A stretch of DNA of 24,224 bases, from positions 1 through 24,224 of the IMG/VR virus record IMGVR_UViG_3300027801_000165. One strand, 5' to 3'. The notes under the pieces are model-generated. The model was not told the DNA's origin. It made no database searches and was given only the letters and a program-made list of their open reading frames with translations. Source of the stretch: a virus. Made by a program: the position numbers and the translations under genes. Every line of letters begins with the position of its first letter. The stretch's first letter is position 1. Shown piece after piece: positions 14,080 to 21,337 of this stretch.

Positions 14080-16030
14080 AGAAGTTCAAGAGGTAGAAAT
14101 ACCAAATGAAAAACATCCATTAACTAGCGAGGTTAAAAATATGGAAATTGAAAACAATGAACATATCCTTGACGAAGTAGCAGCTGAAGAAATATTAGCT
14201 GTTGAAACAGTAGAGGATGTGGTTGTAGAAGAAGAAATTAATGTAGATGGAAATGATAGATTATTTAGCAATGAAATTGCTTACAGAACAATAGACCTAT
14301 CAAGAGCTAAATATATTGATGAAGATAATAGACGCGTCCGTATTTCAGTCTCAAGTGAAAGTGAAGTGCTGCGCGATTTTGGCTTAGAAGTTTTAAGCCA
14401 TAAAGCTGAAGATATAGATATGTCATTTATAGCCTCAGGCAATGCTCCACTACTTGCGAATCATAGAATGGATGAGCAGATTGGGATTGTTGAAGAATTT
14501 AAACTTGATGAGACTGCTAAGAGGACAACAGCAGTAGTCAGATTTGGGCAATCTGATTTAGCCACTCAAGCATGGTTAGACGTAAAAAGCGGTATAAAGA
14601 AAAATATCTCCGTTGGTTACAAAATTAACACACTAGAACGATCAAACAACGACATTATCGGAGATCATTACAGAGCATCATGGATGCCAATGGAAGCCAG
14701 CTTAGTTGCAATAGGGGCAGATTTATCGGTAGGTATTGGAAGGTCAAAATCAAAAACAAACAAAAAGGTAAAAATTAAAATGGAAGAAAAAAAAGAAATT
14801 AACCTTGATGAAGTAAGATCCCAAAGTGCGGATGATGCTAGAAAAGAAATGGCTAAAAACTCAAAAGAGATTTTAGATCTAGCTGCTAAACACAACAAAA
14901 GAGATCTTGGTAATCAAGCAATAGGAAATGGATCAAGTGTTGAAGAATTTAGAGGAACATTACTAAATGAAATTGGTAATTCACAACCTTTAGAAACTCC
15001 TGCAAATATTGGCTTAACAGAAAAAGAAACTAAAAGGTTCTCAATTCTAAAAGCAGTAAATGCTATGGCTAATCCAACTGATAGACGTGCGCAAGAGGAT
15101 GCTGCATTTGAATTTGAATGTTCAGCTGCTGCTGCGGATGTGCAAGGTAGAACAGCACAAGGCGTAATGCTTCCTGCTGAGATTATGTCTCAATGGGGAA
15201 ATAGAGGAATGACAATGGGTAATGAAGGTGATCTTTCAGGTGAAGATTTCAGACCTCAAGACTTTATAGATGTTCTAAGAGCTAATTCAAGCATCATGTC
15301 AGCAGGCGCGACCATGCTTCGTGGATTAACAGGTGATGTGAAAATACCGAAGAAATTAACTGCTTCAGCCGCTGCTTTTGTAGCTACTGAAGGTGGTGCG
15401 GTTGCTAACCAGACTCCTACTATTGGAAATATTAGTCTTACTCCCCGCACATTAGGAGCATTTGTAGATACAACTCGCCAACTTATGATTCAATCTTCAT
15501 TAGATGTTGAAAATCTAATTAGAGACGATCTAACTAAGGCTATAGCAATTCATATCGACAATGTAGCTATTAGCGGTTCTGGTAATAATGGAAACCCAAA
15601 AGGCATTTTAAATACAACTGGAATTAACTCTGCCGCAGCTTTTGCAGCAGCAGCTTCTCCAACTTATTTAGAAATGCTTGGAATGGAATCTTTAGTTGCT
15701 GCCGACAATGCTCTGCTTGGTGATTTAAGTTACATAGTAAATCCTACAAATATGGGAAATATGAAAGGAACTCCAAAAGTAGCAGGAACATCTAGCTTTG
15801 TCGCAGAAGGTGGTCAAATAAATGGATATAACGCAATAGTTTCAACACAAATTGATGCTAATAAATATTTATTTGGTAACTTCTCAGACTTCCTAGTTGG
15901 CTTCTTTGGAACGCTTGATATTGTTGTAGATCCATATAGCTTATCTTCAACTGGTAGTGTCAGAATCGTGGCATTAAATTCAGTAGATATGGCCGTAAGA
16001 CACCCAGTATCATTCTGTAAAGCTGGTTAA
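14069..16030 (+). CDS. Prohead protease - major capsid protein fusion (HK97-type)
   Basis: This 653-residue polyprotein has two halves. After a Glu-rich leader (1-60), residues 62-225 form an S78 prohead protease, with His132 in LLANHRMDEQIG, Ser181 in NISVGYK and Glu209 in PMEASLVA. A Lys-rich hinge (225-245) and a helical delta-like segment (245-300) follow. Residues about 385-653 are an HK97-fold capsid protein (SSIMSAGATMLRGLTG, LTPRTLGAFVDTTRQL, HIDNVAISGSGNNGNPKGIL). In most phages these are separate genes. The fusion would self-cleave during maturation. An internal ATG at 14780 could also make free capsid protein. Confidence 0.92.
   Translation: MKNKEVQEVEIPNEKHPLTSEVKNMEIENNEHILDEVAAEEILAVETVEDVVVEEEINVDGNDRLFSNEIAYRTIDLSRAKYIDEDNRRVRISVSSESEVLRDFGLEVLSHKAEDIDMSFIASGNAPLLANHRMDEQIGIVEEFKLDETAKRTTAVVRFGQSDLATQAWLDVKSGIKKNISVGYKINTLERSNNDIIGDHYRASWMPMEASLVAIGADLSVGIGRSKSKTNKKVKIKMEEKKEINLDEVRSQSADDARKEMAKNSKEILDLAAKHNKRDLGNQAIGNGSSVEEFRGTLLNEIGNSQPLETPANIGLTEKETKRFSILKAVNAMANPTDRRAQEDAAFEFECSAAAADVQGRTAQGVMLPAEIMSQWGNRGMTMGNEGDLSGEDFRPQDFIDVLRANSSIMSAGATMLRGLTGDVKIPKKLTASAAAFVATEGGAVANQTPTIGNISLTPRTLGAFVDTTRQLMIQSSLDVENLIRDDLTKAIAIHIDNVAISGSGNNGNPKGILNTTGINSAAAFAAAASPTYLEMLGMESLVAADNALLGDLSYIVNPTNMGNMKGTPKVAGTSSFVAEGGQINGYNAIVSTQIDANKYLFGNFSDFLVGFFGTLDIVVDPYSLSSTGSVRIVALNSVDMAVRHPVSFCKAG
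14764..14782 (+). promoter_or_regulatory. Possible internal ribosome binding site and start for free capsid precursor
   Basis: AAAGG at 14764-14768 lies 11 bases before an in-frame ATG at 14780-14782 (Met238, MEEKKEINLD), exactly in the hinge between protease and capsid domains. A product from here would be 416 residues (delta-like segment plus capsid). The spacing is slightly long but acceptable in this genome. Confidence 0.4.
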
Positions 16031-16033
16031 TTA

Positions 16034-16300
16034 ATGGTGATGACAACCAATAATGGGAATGGTGGCAGCAATGCCACCATCACTAATATGAAAAAATATG
16101 TAGTAATAAAAGATACAGTTCTAGATTCAGAAACAGTCTACGTTGGCGATATAGTAGAAATTGTTGAGTCTGTTGGTAATGAGCTTGTCTACTATGGCAA
16201 AGTTGAAGAATATAATGGCAAAGGATCTAAGAAATCAGATAGATCTGAAGGCCTTAAAAGTTCAGAAACTAAACCAATGAAAACTAGAGCTGATAAGTAA
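16034..16300 (+). CDS. Small protein in the FI position, unknown function
   Basis: The longest form is 88 residues from ATG 16034, four bases after the capsid stop. A second in-frame ATG at 16088 (MKKYVVIKDTVLD) would give 70 residues and begin right after a hairpin. The core YVVIKDTVLDSETVYVGDIVEIVE is an SH3-like beta barrel pattern, followed by a Lys/Ser-rich tail (about 60-88). Lambda FI occupies this place and helps packaging, but I see no direct similarity. Neither start has a strong ribosome binding site, so re-initiation after the capsid gene is likely. Confidence 0.6.
   Translation: MVMTTNNGNGGSNATITNMKKYVVIKDTVLDSETVYVGDIVEIVESVGNELVYYGKVEEYNGKGSKKSDRSEGLKSSETKPMKTRADK
16059..16080 (+). 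other. 9-bp perfect hairpin with GCAA tetraloop after the capsid gene
   Basis: ATGGTGGCA at 16059-16067 pairs perfectly with TGCCACCAT at 16072-16080 around a GCAA loop, a GNRA tetraloop that is unusually stable in RNA. It lies 29 bases after the capsid stop and 8 bases before the ATG at 16088. No T-run follows, so it is not a standard terminator. A stable 3' structure could protect the abundant capsid mRNA or lower expression of downstream genes. Confidence 0.7.
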
Positions 16301-16302
16301 TT

Positions 16303-16662
16303 ATGGCTCTTGAAAGTGCAGCAGATTTCAGATCTTATACCAATCCAGGTATAGGTGGCGTGTCTGCTACATTTTTAGAGATCCAGAATAATTTAAGCGG
16401 TAACACGTCAATAATTAACATAATAATTGACCAAGAATATTTTAATATACAAGGTAATAGCGTTGGCGTAGATGGCTACCAGCCAAGAGCAATGATAAGC
16501 ATTTTAGATGCACCATATATAAGTATTGATGATAAATTAACAGTACATGCGGTTACGACAAATAAAGGGAGCCAATTAACTCCAGAGACTGTATTTAAGG
16601 TTGTCTCAGCTGAGAATGACAATCTAGGAATGGTTAATCTTGTTTTGGCTGAATTTGCATGA
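16303..16662 (+). CDS. Head-tail attachment protein, FII-like, copy A
   Basis: This 119-residue protein resembles lambda gpFII (117 residues): ATFLEIQNNLSG...SIINIIIDQEYF near 22-48, then VGVDGYQPRAMISILDA (53-70) and DDKLTVHAV (76-84), matching the FII pattern of a strand, a G-V-x-V-x-G-x-x-P turn and DTLTI. FII joins the finished head to the tail. It is paralogous to the next gene. It starts two bases after the previous stop with a weak ribosome binding site and its TGA overlaps the next ATG. Confidence 0.65.
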   Translation: MALESAADFRSYTNPGIGGVSATFLEIQNNLSGNTSIINIIIDQEYFNIQGNSVGVDGYQPRAMISILDAPYISIDDKLTVHAVTTNKGSQLTPETVFKVVSAENDNLGMVNLVLAEFA

Positions 16663-17012
16663 GTTTATACGAGCTAGAAACCGAAGAAGATATGGACTCT
16701 TATTTAGATACAGAATTTGGTCATGGAATACAGGCCACTTATGTAAATAGCAATAATGCTAGTGCTGTAATTAATATTATTTTAAATAATGAATTTTTAG
16801 AAAATGATGCAGGTGTTGGAATAGAAGGAACTCAACCCATTGCCTATTGTAGATCTATAGATCTACCAAGTATTGCATTTGGCAATCAATTAAATGTAAC
16901 AGCGGTAAAGGATGTTGATGGAAATATATTAAGTCCTGCTCAAAATTATACAGTTGTAAGCATTCAATCAGATAGAACTGGATTTACTTCTTTAGAGTTG
17001 GAGAAAGCATAA
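16659..17012 (+). CDS. Head-tail attachment protein, FII-like, copy B
   Basis: This 117-residue protein has the same plan as copy A: ATYVNSNNASAVINIILNNEFL, GVGIEGTQPIAYCRSIDLP, GNQLNVTAV, a L(T/S)P...(F/Y)(K/T)VVS strand, and SLELEKA. Shared positions, including the VG(V/I)(D/E)GxQP turn and the VINII strand, support a tandem duplication followed by divergence. It starts in an ATGA overlap. One copy may serve the head side and the other the tail side of the joint, or one may replace the missing gpZ at its usual place; both ideas are inference. Confidence 0.65.
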   Translation: MSLYELETEEDMDSYLDTEFGHGIQATYVNSNNASAVINIILNNEFLENDAGVGIEGTQPIAYCRSIDLPSIAFGNQLNVTAVKDVDGNILSPAQNYTVVSIQSDRTGFTSLELEKA

Positions 17013-17471
17013 ATGGCTAACCACTTACGCACACAAATAAGAGATCAGATTAAAACAACATTGACTGGCCTTACAACCACTGGAAATAGGGTTACTGATT
17101 CCAGAGTATATCCAATAGCAAGCAACGGCACACCAGCTCTTGTTATTTATACAAAAGAAGAAACATCCATGCCCTTAGACATGGGAACTAACACCACAAG
17201 AATTATAGATAGAAATTTAACAGTAGCAGTAGAAATCTATGTAAAAGCTACTGCAAATTTTGATACTACTCTCGATACTATCTGCAAAGAAATCGAGATG
17301 GCAATATATGCAGATCCAACATTAAACGGATTGGTTCAGGACTGCTATTTGGAAACAACTAGTATTGAATTTAATGCAGAAGGTGAAGCTCCAGTTGCTT
17401 TTGCAACTTTGGATCTTTTAACAAACTATATGAATTTGGCTACCACGCCTGATTCAACAACAGGAACATAA
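17013..17471 (+). CDS. Tail terminator, gpU-like
   Basis: This 152-residue protein resembles lambda gpU in plan: an N-terminal helix HLRTQIRDQIKTTLTGL (3-19), DSRVYPIASNGTPALVIYTKEE (29-50), IIDRNLTVAVEIYVKA (66-81), a helical TLDTICKEIEMAIYADPTL (86-104) and a C-terminal strand with a TLDLLTNYMN end. gpU forms the hexameric ring that stops tail-tube growth and binds the head connector. A GGAGAAA ribosome binding site lies 6-12 bases upstream. Its position between FII and the major tail protein is as in lambda. Confidence 0.75.
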   Translation: MANHLRTQIRDQIKTTLTGLTTTGNRVTDSRVYPIASNGTPALVIYTKEETSMPLDMGTNTTRIIDRNLTVAVEIYVKATANFDTTLDTICKEIEMAIYADPTLNGLVQDCYLETTSIEFNAEGEAPVAFATLDLLTNYMNLATTPDSTTGT

Positions 17472-17473
17472 TT

Positions 17474-17611
17474 ATGGTCTTACATAAAAACGGAACTTCA
17501 GTAATAGCTCATCCAGCGTGTGTTGAGAGTATGTTGAACAATGGCTGGAAAGAAGAAGCAGCTAAATCTAAACCTTCTTCAAAACAAGAAAATAAAAAAA
17601 GCGAGGAATAA
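17474..17611 (+). CDS. 45-residue protein before the major tail gene
   Basis: The ORF reads MVLHKNGTSVIAHPACVESM, then LNNGWKEEAA and a Lys/Ser-rich tail. The HP-x-x-V-x-x-x-x-x-x-G-W-K-E pattern is one I have seen in small accessory ORFs among phage structural genes, with a conserved hydrophobic core and a charged C-terminus. Function is not known. It begins two bases after the gpU-like stop, and its final GAGG forms the ribosome binding site of the major tail gene four bases downstream. Confidence 0.6.
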   Translation: MVLHKNGTSVIAHPACVESMLNNGWKEEAAKSKPSSKQENKKSEE

Positions 17612-17614
17612 AAA

Positions 17615-18004
17615 ATGGCAGTTCAAAAAGGAAATGCTGGAATAATAAAGGTAGGGGGTTCAAATGCCGTTGGGGAAATGAAATCCTACTCTTTTGAGCA
17701 TAACAGCGACACAATCGAAAGTTCAGCAATGGGTTCAACTTTCAAAACTTATGAAACAGGATTAACGGATTTCACGGCTAGCATTGATGCTTACTGGGAT
17801 GAAGATAGCGCAGCTCAAACAGCAATGACAGCTGGCGCAGAAGTTAGTTTAATCTTCTTTCCTGAAGGCGAGGCAAGTGGTGCAACCAGATATACAGGAA
17901 CTGCATTAGTTACTAGCATATCAACACAAGCCAGCCATGATGGATTAGTAGAAATTTCATTCTCTGTACAGGGTAAATCAGCTCTAGTAACTTCAACTCC
18001 ATAA
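17615..18004 (+). CDS. Major tail (tube) protein
   Basis: This 129-residue protein has the beta-rich pattern of siphovirus tube proteins: GNAGIIKVGGSNAVGEMKSYSFEHNSDTIE near 6-35, FKTYETGLTDFTASIDAYWDEDSAAQTAM near 43-71, and SLIFFPEGEASGATRYTGTALVTSISTQASHDGLVEISFSVQG near 78-120. Hexamers stack to make the tube around the tape measure protein. The GAGGAA ribosome binding site is strong, as expected for an abundant protein. Length is at the short end of the family. Position between gpU-like and G/GT genes matches lambda V. The stop overlaps the next start (TAATG). Confidence 0.85.
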   Translation: MAVQKGNAGIIKVGGSNAVGEMKSYSFEHNSDTIESSAMGSTFKTYETGLTDFTASIDAYWDEDSAAQTAMTAGAEVSLIFFPEGEASGATRYTGTALVTSISTQASHDGLVEISFSVQGKSALVTSTP

Positions 18005-18342
18005 TGAATGCTATAGAGAGAGCAAAGGGACACTTTGCGGAGCAGGAGATAAAAATTATTGAAGTGCCTGAATGGGCGGATGAGCATGGGAAACCATTAA
18101 CGATATATGCGAAGCCGTTAACTCTAGCTGAAACTAGCAAACTCTACAAAATGAGTAAGCAGGATAATTTAGAGATGATGGCTTATGTATTAATTTACAA
18201 GGCCTTAGACGAGGACATGGAAAAAATGTTTAGTCTAAGCGATAAACAAGACTTACTAAATAATGTAGATCGTGAGGTGTTAGTTGCCGTTGCTCAACAA
18301 ATTATGGGTGAAGAGCCTATTGAGGAAACAAAAAAAAACTAA
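18004..18342 (+). CDS. Tail assembly chaperone, G-type (short form)
   Basis: This 112-residue protein begins MNAIERAKGHFAEQEIKIIE and continues with VPEWADEHGKPLTIYAKPLTLAETSKLYKM, the recurrent pattern of siphovirus G-type chaperones, where a phrase like VPEWG...V..R.LT..E...L is shared. It coats the tape measure protein and recruits tube subunits. Its last codons AAA AAA AAC then TAA carry a -1 slippery heptamer, so some ribosomes make the longer GT form. Confidence 0.88.
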   Translation: MNAIERAKGHFAEQEIKIIEVPEWADEHGKPLTIYAKPLTLAETSKLYKMSKQDNLEMMAYVLIYKALDEDMEKMFSLSDKQDLLNNVDREVLVAVAQQIMGEEPIEETKKN

Positions 18343-18485
18343 CAAAGGACGCTAGTTTGTTTATGCAATATGCACTAGCAGAAAAACTTGGTAAAACTCA
18401 TAAGGAGATCCAAGAAATTAGCGTCCAAGAATTCCAAACGTGGATAGCTTATTTAGAAATAATTGAGGAAAAGAATAATGGCTAA
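18004..18485 (+). CDS. GT tail assembly chaperone made by programmed -1 frameshift
   Basis: Slipping at A AAA AAC (18333-18339) continues reading at 18339 in the -1 frame for 48 more codons to TAA at 18483-18485. The product is 160 residues. The extension reads LTKDASLFMQYALAEKLGKT, then HKEIQEISVQEFQTWIAYLE and IIEEKNNG. ALAEKLGKT and EFQTWIAYLE are typical T-domain features, the second box usually reading E(L/F)xxWxAY(F/L). The T extension lets the chaperone bind tube subunits. The frame has no convincing independent start and its end overlaps the TMP start by 8 bases, as in lambda. Confidence 0.9.
18333..18339 (+). other. Slippery heptamer for -1 ribosomal frameshift
   Basis: A AAA AAC in phase with the G frame matches the X XXY YYZ rule. 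The zero-frame stop TAA follows at once (18340-18342). The run includes eight A's (18331-18338). Confidence 0.92.
18347..18426 (+). other. Candidate stimulatory RNA structure for the G/GT frameshift
   Basis: GGACGCTA at 18347-18354 is perfectly complementary to TAGCGTCC at 18419-18426 and begins exactly seven bases after the slippery site, an ideal spacing. Inside the loop GCTAGT at 18351-18356 can alternatively pair with ACTAGC at 18374-18379. The two stems share bases 18351-18354, so they cannot form fully at the same time and may be competing conformations. Confidence 0.55.
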
Positions 18486-20190
18486 AAAGAAAATTGATTT
18501 TATATTAAGTGCTGTTAATAATACTAAAAAATCTTTTGATGTTGTAACCAGTGGACTTGGAAAAATGGCTGGCGTTGCTGGCAGTGCAACCAAAGGCGTT
18601 GCTGCTGTTGGTTTGGCAGCCGTTGGAACGGCTACTGCTCTTGCTGTTCTTGTTGATAAATCCTTTCAGACTGTTGATGCTATAGGAAAAACATCAACTC
18701 AAACAGGTATAGCTACAGATACACTTCAGGCATTCCACTTAGCTGCAAGAGAGTCAGGAACTACTATTGAGGGAGCTAATACAGCATTAATTAAATTTGC
18801 CAGGACAATAGGTGATGCTGATAAGGGGCTAAAAACTCAAGCAGATATATTTAAGGATCTTGGTATTAATTTGCGCGACACGTCTGGTGATATGCGTTCT
18901 TTTGATGATATTTTAGCTGATACTGCCAAAGGTATTAGCTCAATGGGATCTCAAAGCGAAAGAGCTAGTGCATTAGCTGGTTTATTTGGCAGACAGGGTG
19001 TTATTTTAACTGGTGCTATAAAAGATTTATCAGAAAAAGGACTAATTAAATTTATTGAAAGAGCAAAAGACTTAGGCGTGGTTTTAGATAAATCAGTCAT
19101 AAGAAGAACTGAGGAATTCAATGATGCTATTGGCGTTATAAAAATGCAACTTGGATCTTTTGTTAATAATATTACAACATCTTTTTTACCAGTATTTGAA
19201 AAAATGCAAACAGCAATAGCTGGTTTTATAACAGAGGCTATTGATGAGGCTGGCGGCATGGATCAGTTGGGGGTGGATATAGCAAATGGAATTATAGAAG
19301 CATTAGCCAGTGCTGTTGAAACTATGGGGCTATTTGCTGATAGCACTATTAATATGGCAAGTAGATCAAAAGTTGCATTAGCAAAACTTTCTAACGGCTA
19401 TTTGGCTTTAAGAGTAACAATATTAAAAACTAAAAACTTACTTGGTGATTATGATGACGAACTTAAAACTGTAACTGATGCTATATATGAAAATAATATT
19501 GCTATTGTTTTTGGAGAACAAAAGACAACCAAATATGGGGATGCTGCGACATTAACAGCAGGTAAAATGAGGAGTTATAAAATGACTCTTGATGATGCTG
19601 CTGATGGCACGGATGCCGTAGTGGTTGCTACAGATGAATTGACAACTAAATTAGTTAATATTGGTAGTCCTCTTCAGGTATTTATTGCAAGTTTAGGCAA
19701 AGATGGTTTAGCAAAAACTATTGAAACAACAACTGTTGGAGCTATGAGAAAGTTTGAAGATTCTATTGTTGAAACAATAAAAACTGGCAAATTGTCATTT
19801 AAAGGTTTTGCTGATTATGTTATTGAACAAATGCTAAGAATTGCTATACAGCAAATGATCTTAAAACCAATTACAGGATCTTTTGAGTCATTTTTTGCAG
19901 ATTTTGGAAGCATGTTTGGTTCTGGTGAGGGTGGAGCTTTTACTGGATCTGGCAATAGATCAGGTGGTATGGATGGTCGTGGTGGATTTCCAATGATGGT
20001 ACATCCAAATGAAACAGTGGTAGATCATACAAAAGGTCAGTCTTTAGGTGGTGGATCTACAACAGTTAATTTTAATATTTCTACAGTTGATGCTGCTGGT
20101 TTTGATGACCTATTACAGTCAAGAAAAGGCCTTATAACTCAAATAATAAATAACAGCATGAACAAGCAAGGCAAAATGGGAATCTTATAA
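18478..20190 (+). CDS. Tape measure protein (lambda gpH type), short
   Basis: This 570-residue protein has an N-terminal helical domain, hydrophobic segments (MAGVAGSATKGVAAVGLAAV around 29-48 and following), a phage_tail/TMP-like region (LQAFHLAARESGTTIEGA, near 82-99; QSERASALAGLFGRQG near 159-174), and a C-terminus like lambda gpH (TTVNFNISTVDAAGFDDLLQSRKGLI) with a Gly-rich stretch before it. It sets tail length; at about 1.5 angstrom per residue this predicts a tail near 85 nm, shorter than lambda. The ATG at 18478 has GAGGAA 8 bases upstream, better than the TTG at 18463. It overlaps the GT stop. Confidence 0.9.
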   Translation: MAKKKIDFILSAVNNTKKSFDVVTSGLGKMAGVAGSATKGVAAVGLAAVGTATALAVLVDKSFQTVDAIGKTSTQTGIATDTLQAFHLAARESGTTIEGANTALIKFARTIGDADKGLKTQADIFKDLGINLRDTSGDMRSFDDILADTAKGISSMGSQSERASALAGLFGRQGVILTGAIKDLSEKGLIKFIERAKDLGVVLDKSVIRRTEEFNDAIGVIKMQLGSFVNNITTSFLPVFEKMQTAIAGFITEAIDEAGGMDQLGVDIANGIIEALASAVETMGLFADSTINMASRSKVALAKLSNGYLALRVTILKTKNLLGDYDDELKTVTDAIYENNIAIVFGEQKTTKYGDAATLTAGKMRSYKMTLDDAADGTDAVVVATDELTTKLVNIGSPLQVFIASLGKDGLAKTIETTTVGAMRKFEDSIVETIKTGKLSFKGFADYVIEQMLRIAIQQMILKPITGSFESFFADFGSMFGSGEGGAFTGSGNRSGGMDGRGGFPMMVHPNETVVDHTKGQSLGGGSTTVNFNISTVDAAGFDDLLQSRKGLITQIINNSMNKQGKMGIL

Positions 20191-20789
20191 TGGCACTTTA
20201 TCCAACAACAGTTAATTTTGGTGCGACCAGCTTCCAAGACAATAGACCAACCCTTTTAAATCAAACATTATCAGGATCAAGGTCTGTTAGACAAATAGGT
20301 GGTCAGTATTTTTCCTTTACTGTACAAATGCCACCAATGACACAAGAAAATGCTCAGGCTTATTTTGCTTTTTTACAAAAACAGAAGGGACGTTTTACAC
20401 ATTTTACGATTACAGCACCATTAGATAATCTTGGTGGAAGTCGCTTAGAAACAGATATAAAAGTAGTAGGAGCTCAGGCAGTAGGAGATACAAGTATTGA
20501 AGTAGACGGCCTTACAAACAACCAGGCAGGTGCTTTCAAGGCTGGAGATGTTATAAAGTTTAATGACCATGATAAGGTCTACATGATTCAATCTGATATG
20601 GATGCTACTGGCACTTCTGCCACAATTTTAATATCACCGCCATTAATATCAACTCTTGCAGACAATGAAGTTGTTGTTACTAATAAGCCGCAATATACAG
20701 TTTATTTAGCTAATGATGAAATTATGTATACAACTGATTCAAGCGGTATGTTTAATATTTCATTTGATGTCAGGGAACGTATTACCTAA
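20190..20789 (+). CDS. Tail-tip protein in the gpM position
   Basis: This 199-residue beta-rich protein begins MALYPTTVNFGATSFQDNRP and has a strand-rich pattern with SGSRSVRQIGGQYFSFTVQMPPMTQENAQAYFAFLQKQKGRFTHFTI (about 29-74), then GDTSIEVDGL and FKAGDVIKFNDHDKVYMI (near 98-130) and a closing MFNISFDVRERI strand. Similar proteins follow the tape measure gene in marine and other lambda-like siphophages and form the distal-tail ring. It starts in TAATG and ends in TAATG, so it is coupled on both sides. The exact family is not certain. Confidence 0.65.
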   Translation: MALYPTTVNFGATSFQDNRPTLLNQTLSGSRSVRQIGGQYFSFTVQMPPMTQENAQAYFAFLQKQKGRFTHFTITAPLDNLGGSRLETDIKVVGAQAVGDTSIEVDGLTNNQAGAFKAGDVIKFNDHDKVYMIQSDMDATGTSATILISPPLISTLADNEVVVTNKPQYTVYLANDEIMYTTDSSGMFNISFDVRERIT

Positions 20790-21337
20790 TGCCACGATCA
20801 TTATCTACTGCACTACAAAATCAAGTATCAGCAGAAGCCACAACAACAGCCTTTTTAATTGAGCTTAATTTATCTAGTGTAATTCGATTAACAGACCATC
20901 ATGTGAATGTTACTTATAACTCAGAAGCCTACGAAGCTGGCGGATCTTTTTTAAGCGTAGATAACACAACAGAAACAGGTCAACTCCAGGTAGATGAATT
21001 ATTAATAGGCTTTTCTAATGTTACAGATCAGGTTAGGTCTTTAATACAAGATGGATCTTTTACAGATAAAGTTGTTGAAGTAAATTTAGCTTATTTTGAT
21101 GCAGCTGGAGCTATAGTTGGCGCAATATCTTATTTTACTGGTCAAATACAAAGCGTATCTATAGATGAGTCTATAAATAATTCAGTTATTAGTTTAAGTG
21201 TCGCTAGTCACTGGGCAAATTGGAACTTAGCGAAGGGCCTTTATTATACAGACGAAAGCCAGCAGGCATTCAGTACAGGTGATAAAGGCCTTGAATTTGC
21301 TACTCAGGCTAAAAGTAATGTTAGGTGGGGTTCTTAA
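20789..21337 (+). CDS. Tail-tip protein, DUF2163/BR0599-like, in the gpL position
   Basis: This 182-residue protein starts MPRSLSTALQNQVSAEATTT, then AFLIELNLSSVIRLTDHHVNVTYNSEAYEAGGSFLSVDN, typical of the DUF2163 N-terminal segment that begins with a residue-poor helix and leads to a baseplate-hub-like beta barrel. The C-terminal HWANWNLAKGLYYTDESQQAFSTGDKGLEFA resembles the BR0599 family end. Unlike lambda gpL it has no cysteines, so no iron-sulfur cluster is possible. It would sit between the distal ring and the J-like protein. Overlaps the previous stop by TAATG. Confidence 0.72.
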   Translation: MPRSLSTALQNQVSAEATTTAFLIELNLSSVIRLTDHHVNVTYNSEAYEAGGSFLSVDNTTETGQLQVDELLIGFSNVTDQVRSLIQDGSFTDKVVEVNLAYFDAAGAIVGAISYFTGQIQSVSIDESINNSVISLSVASHWANWNLAKGLYYTDESQQAFSTGDKGLEFATQAKSNVRWGS

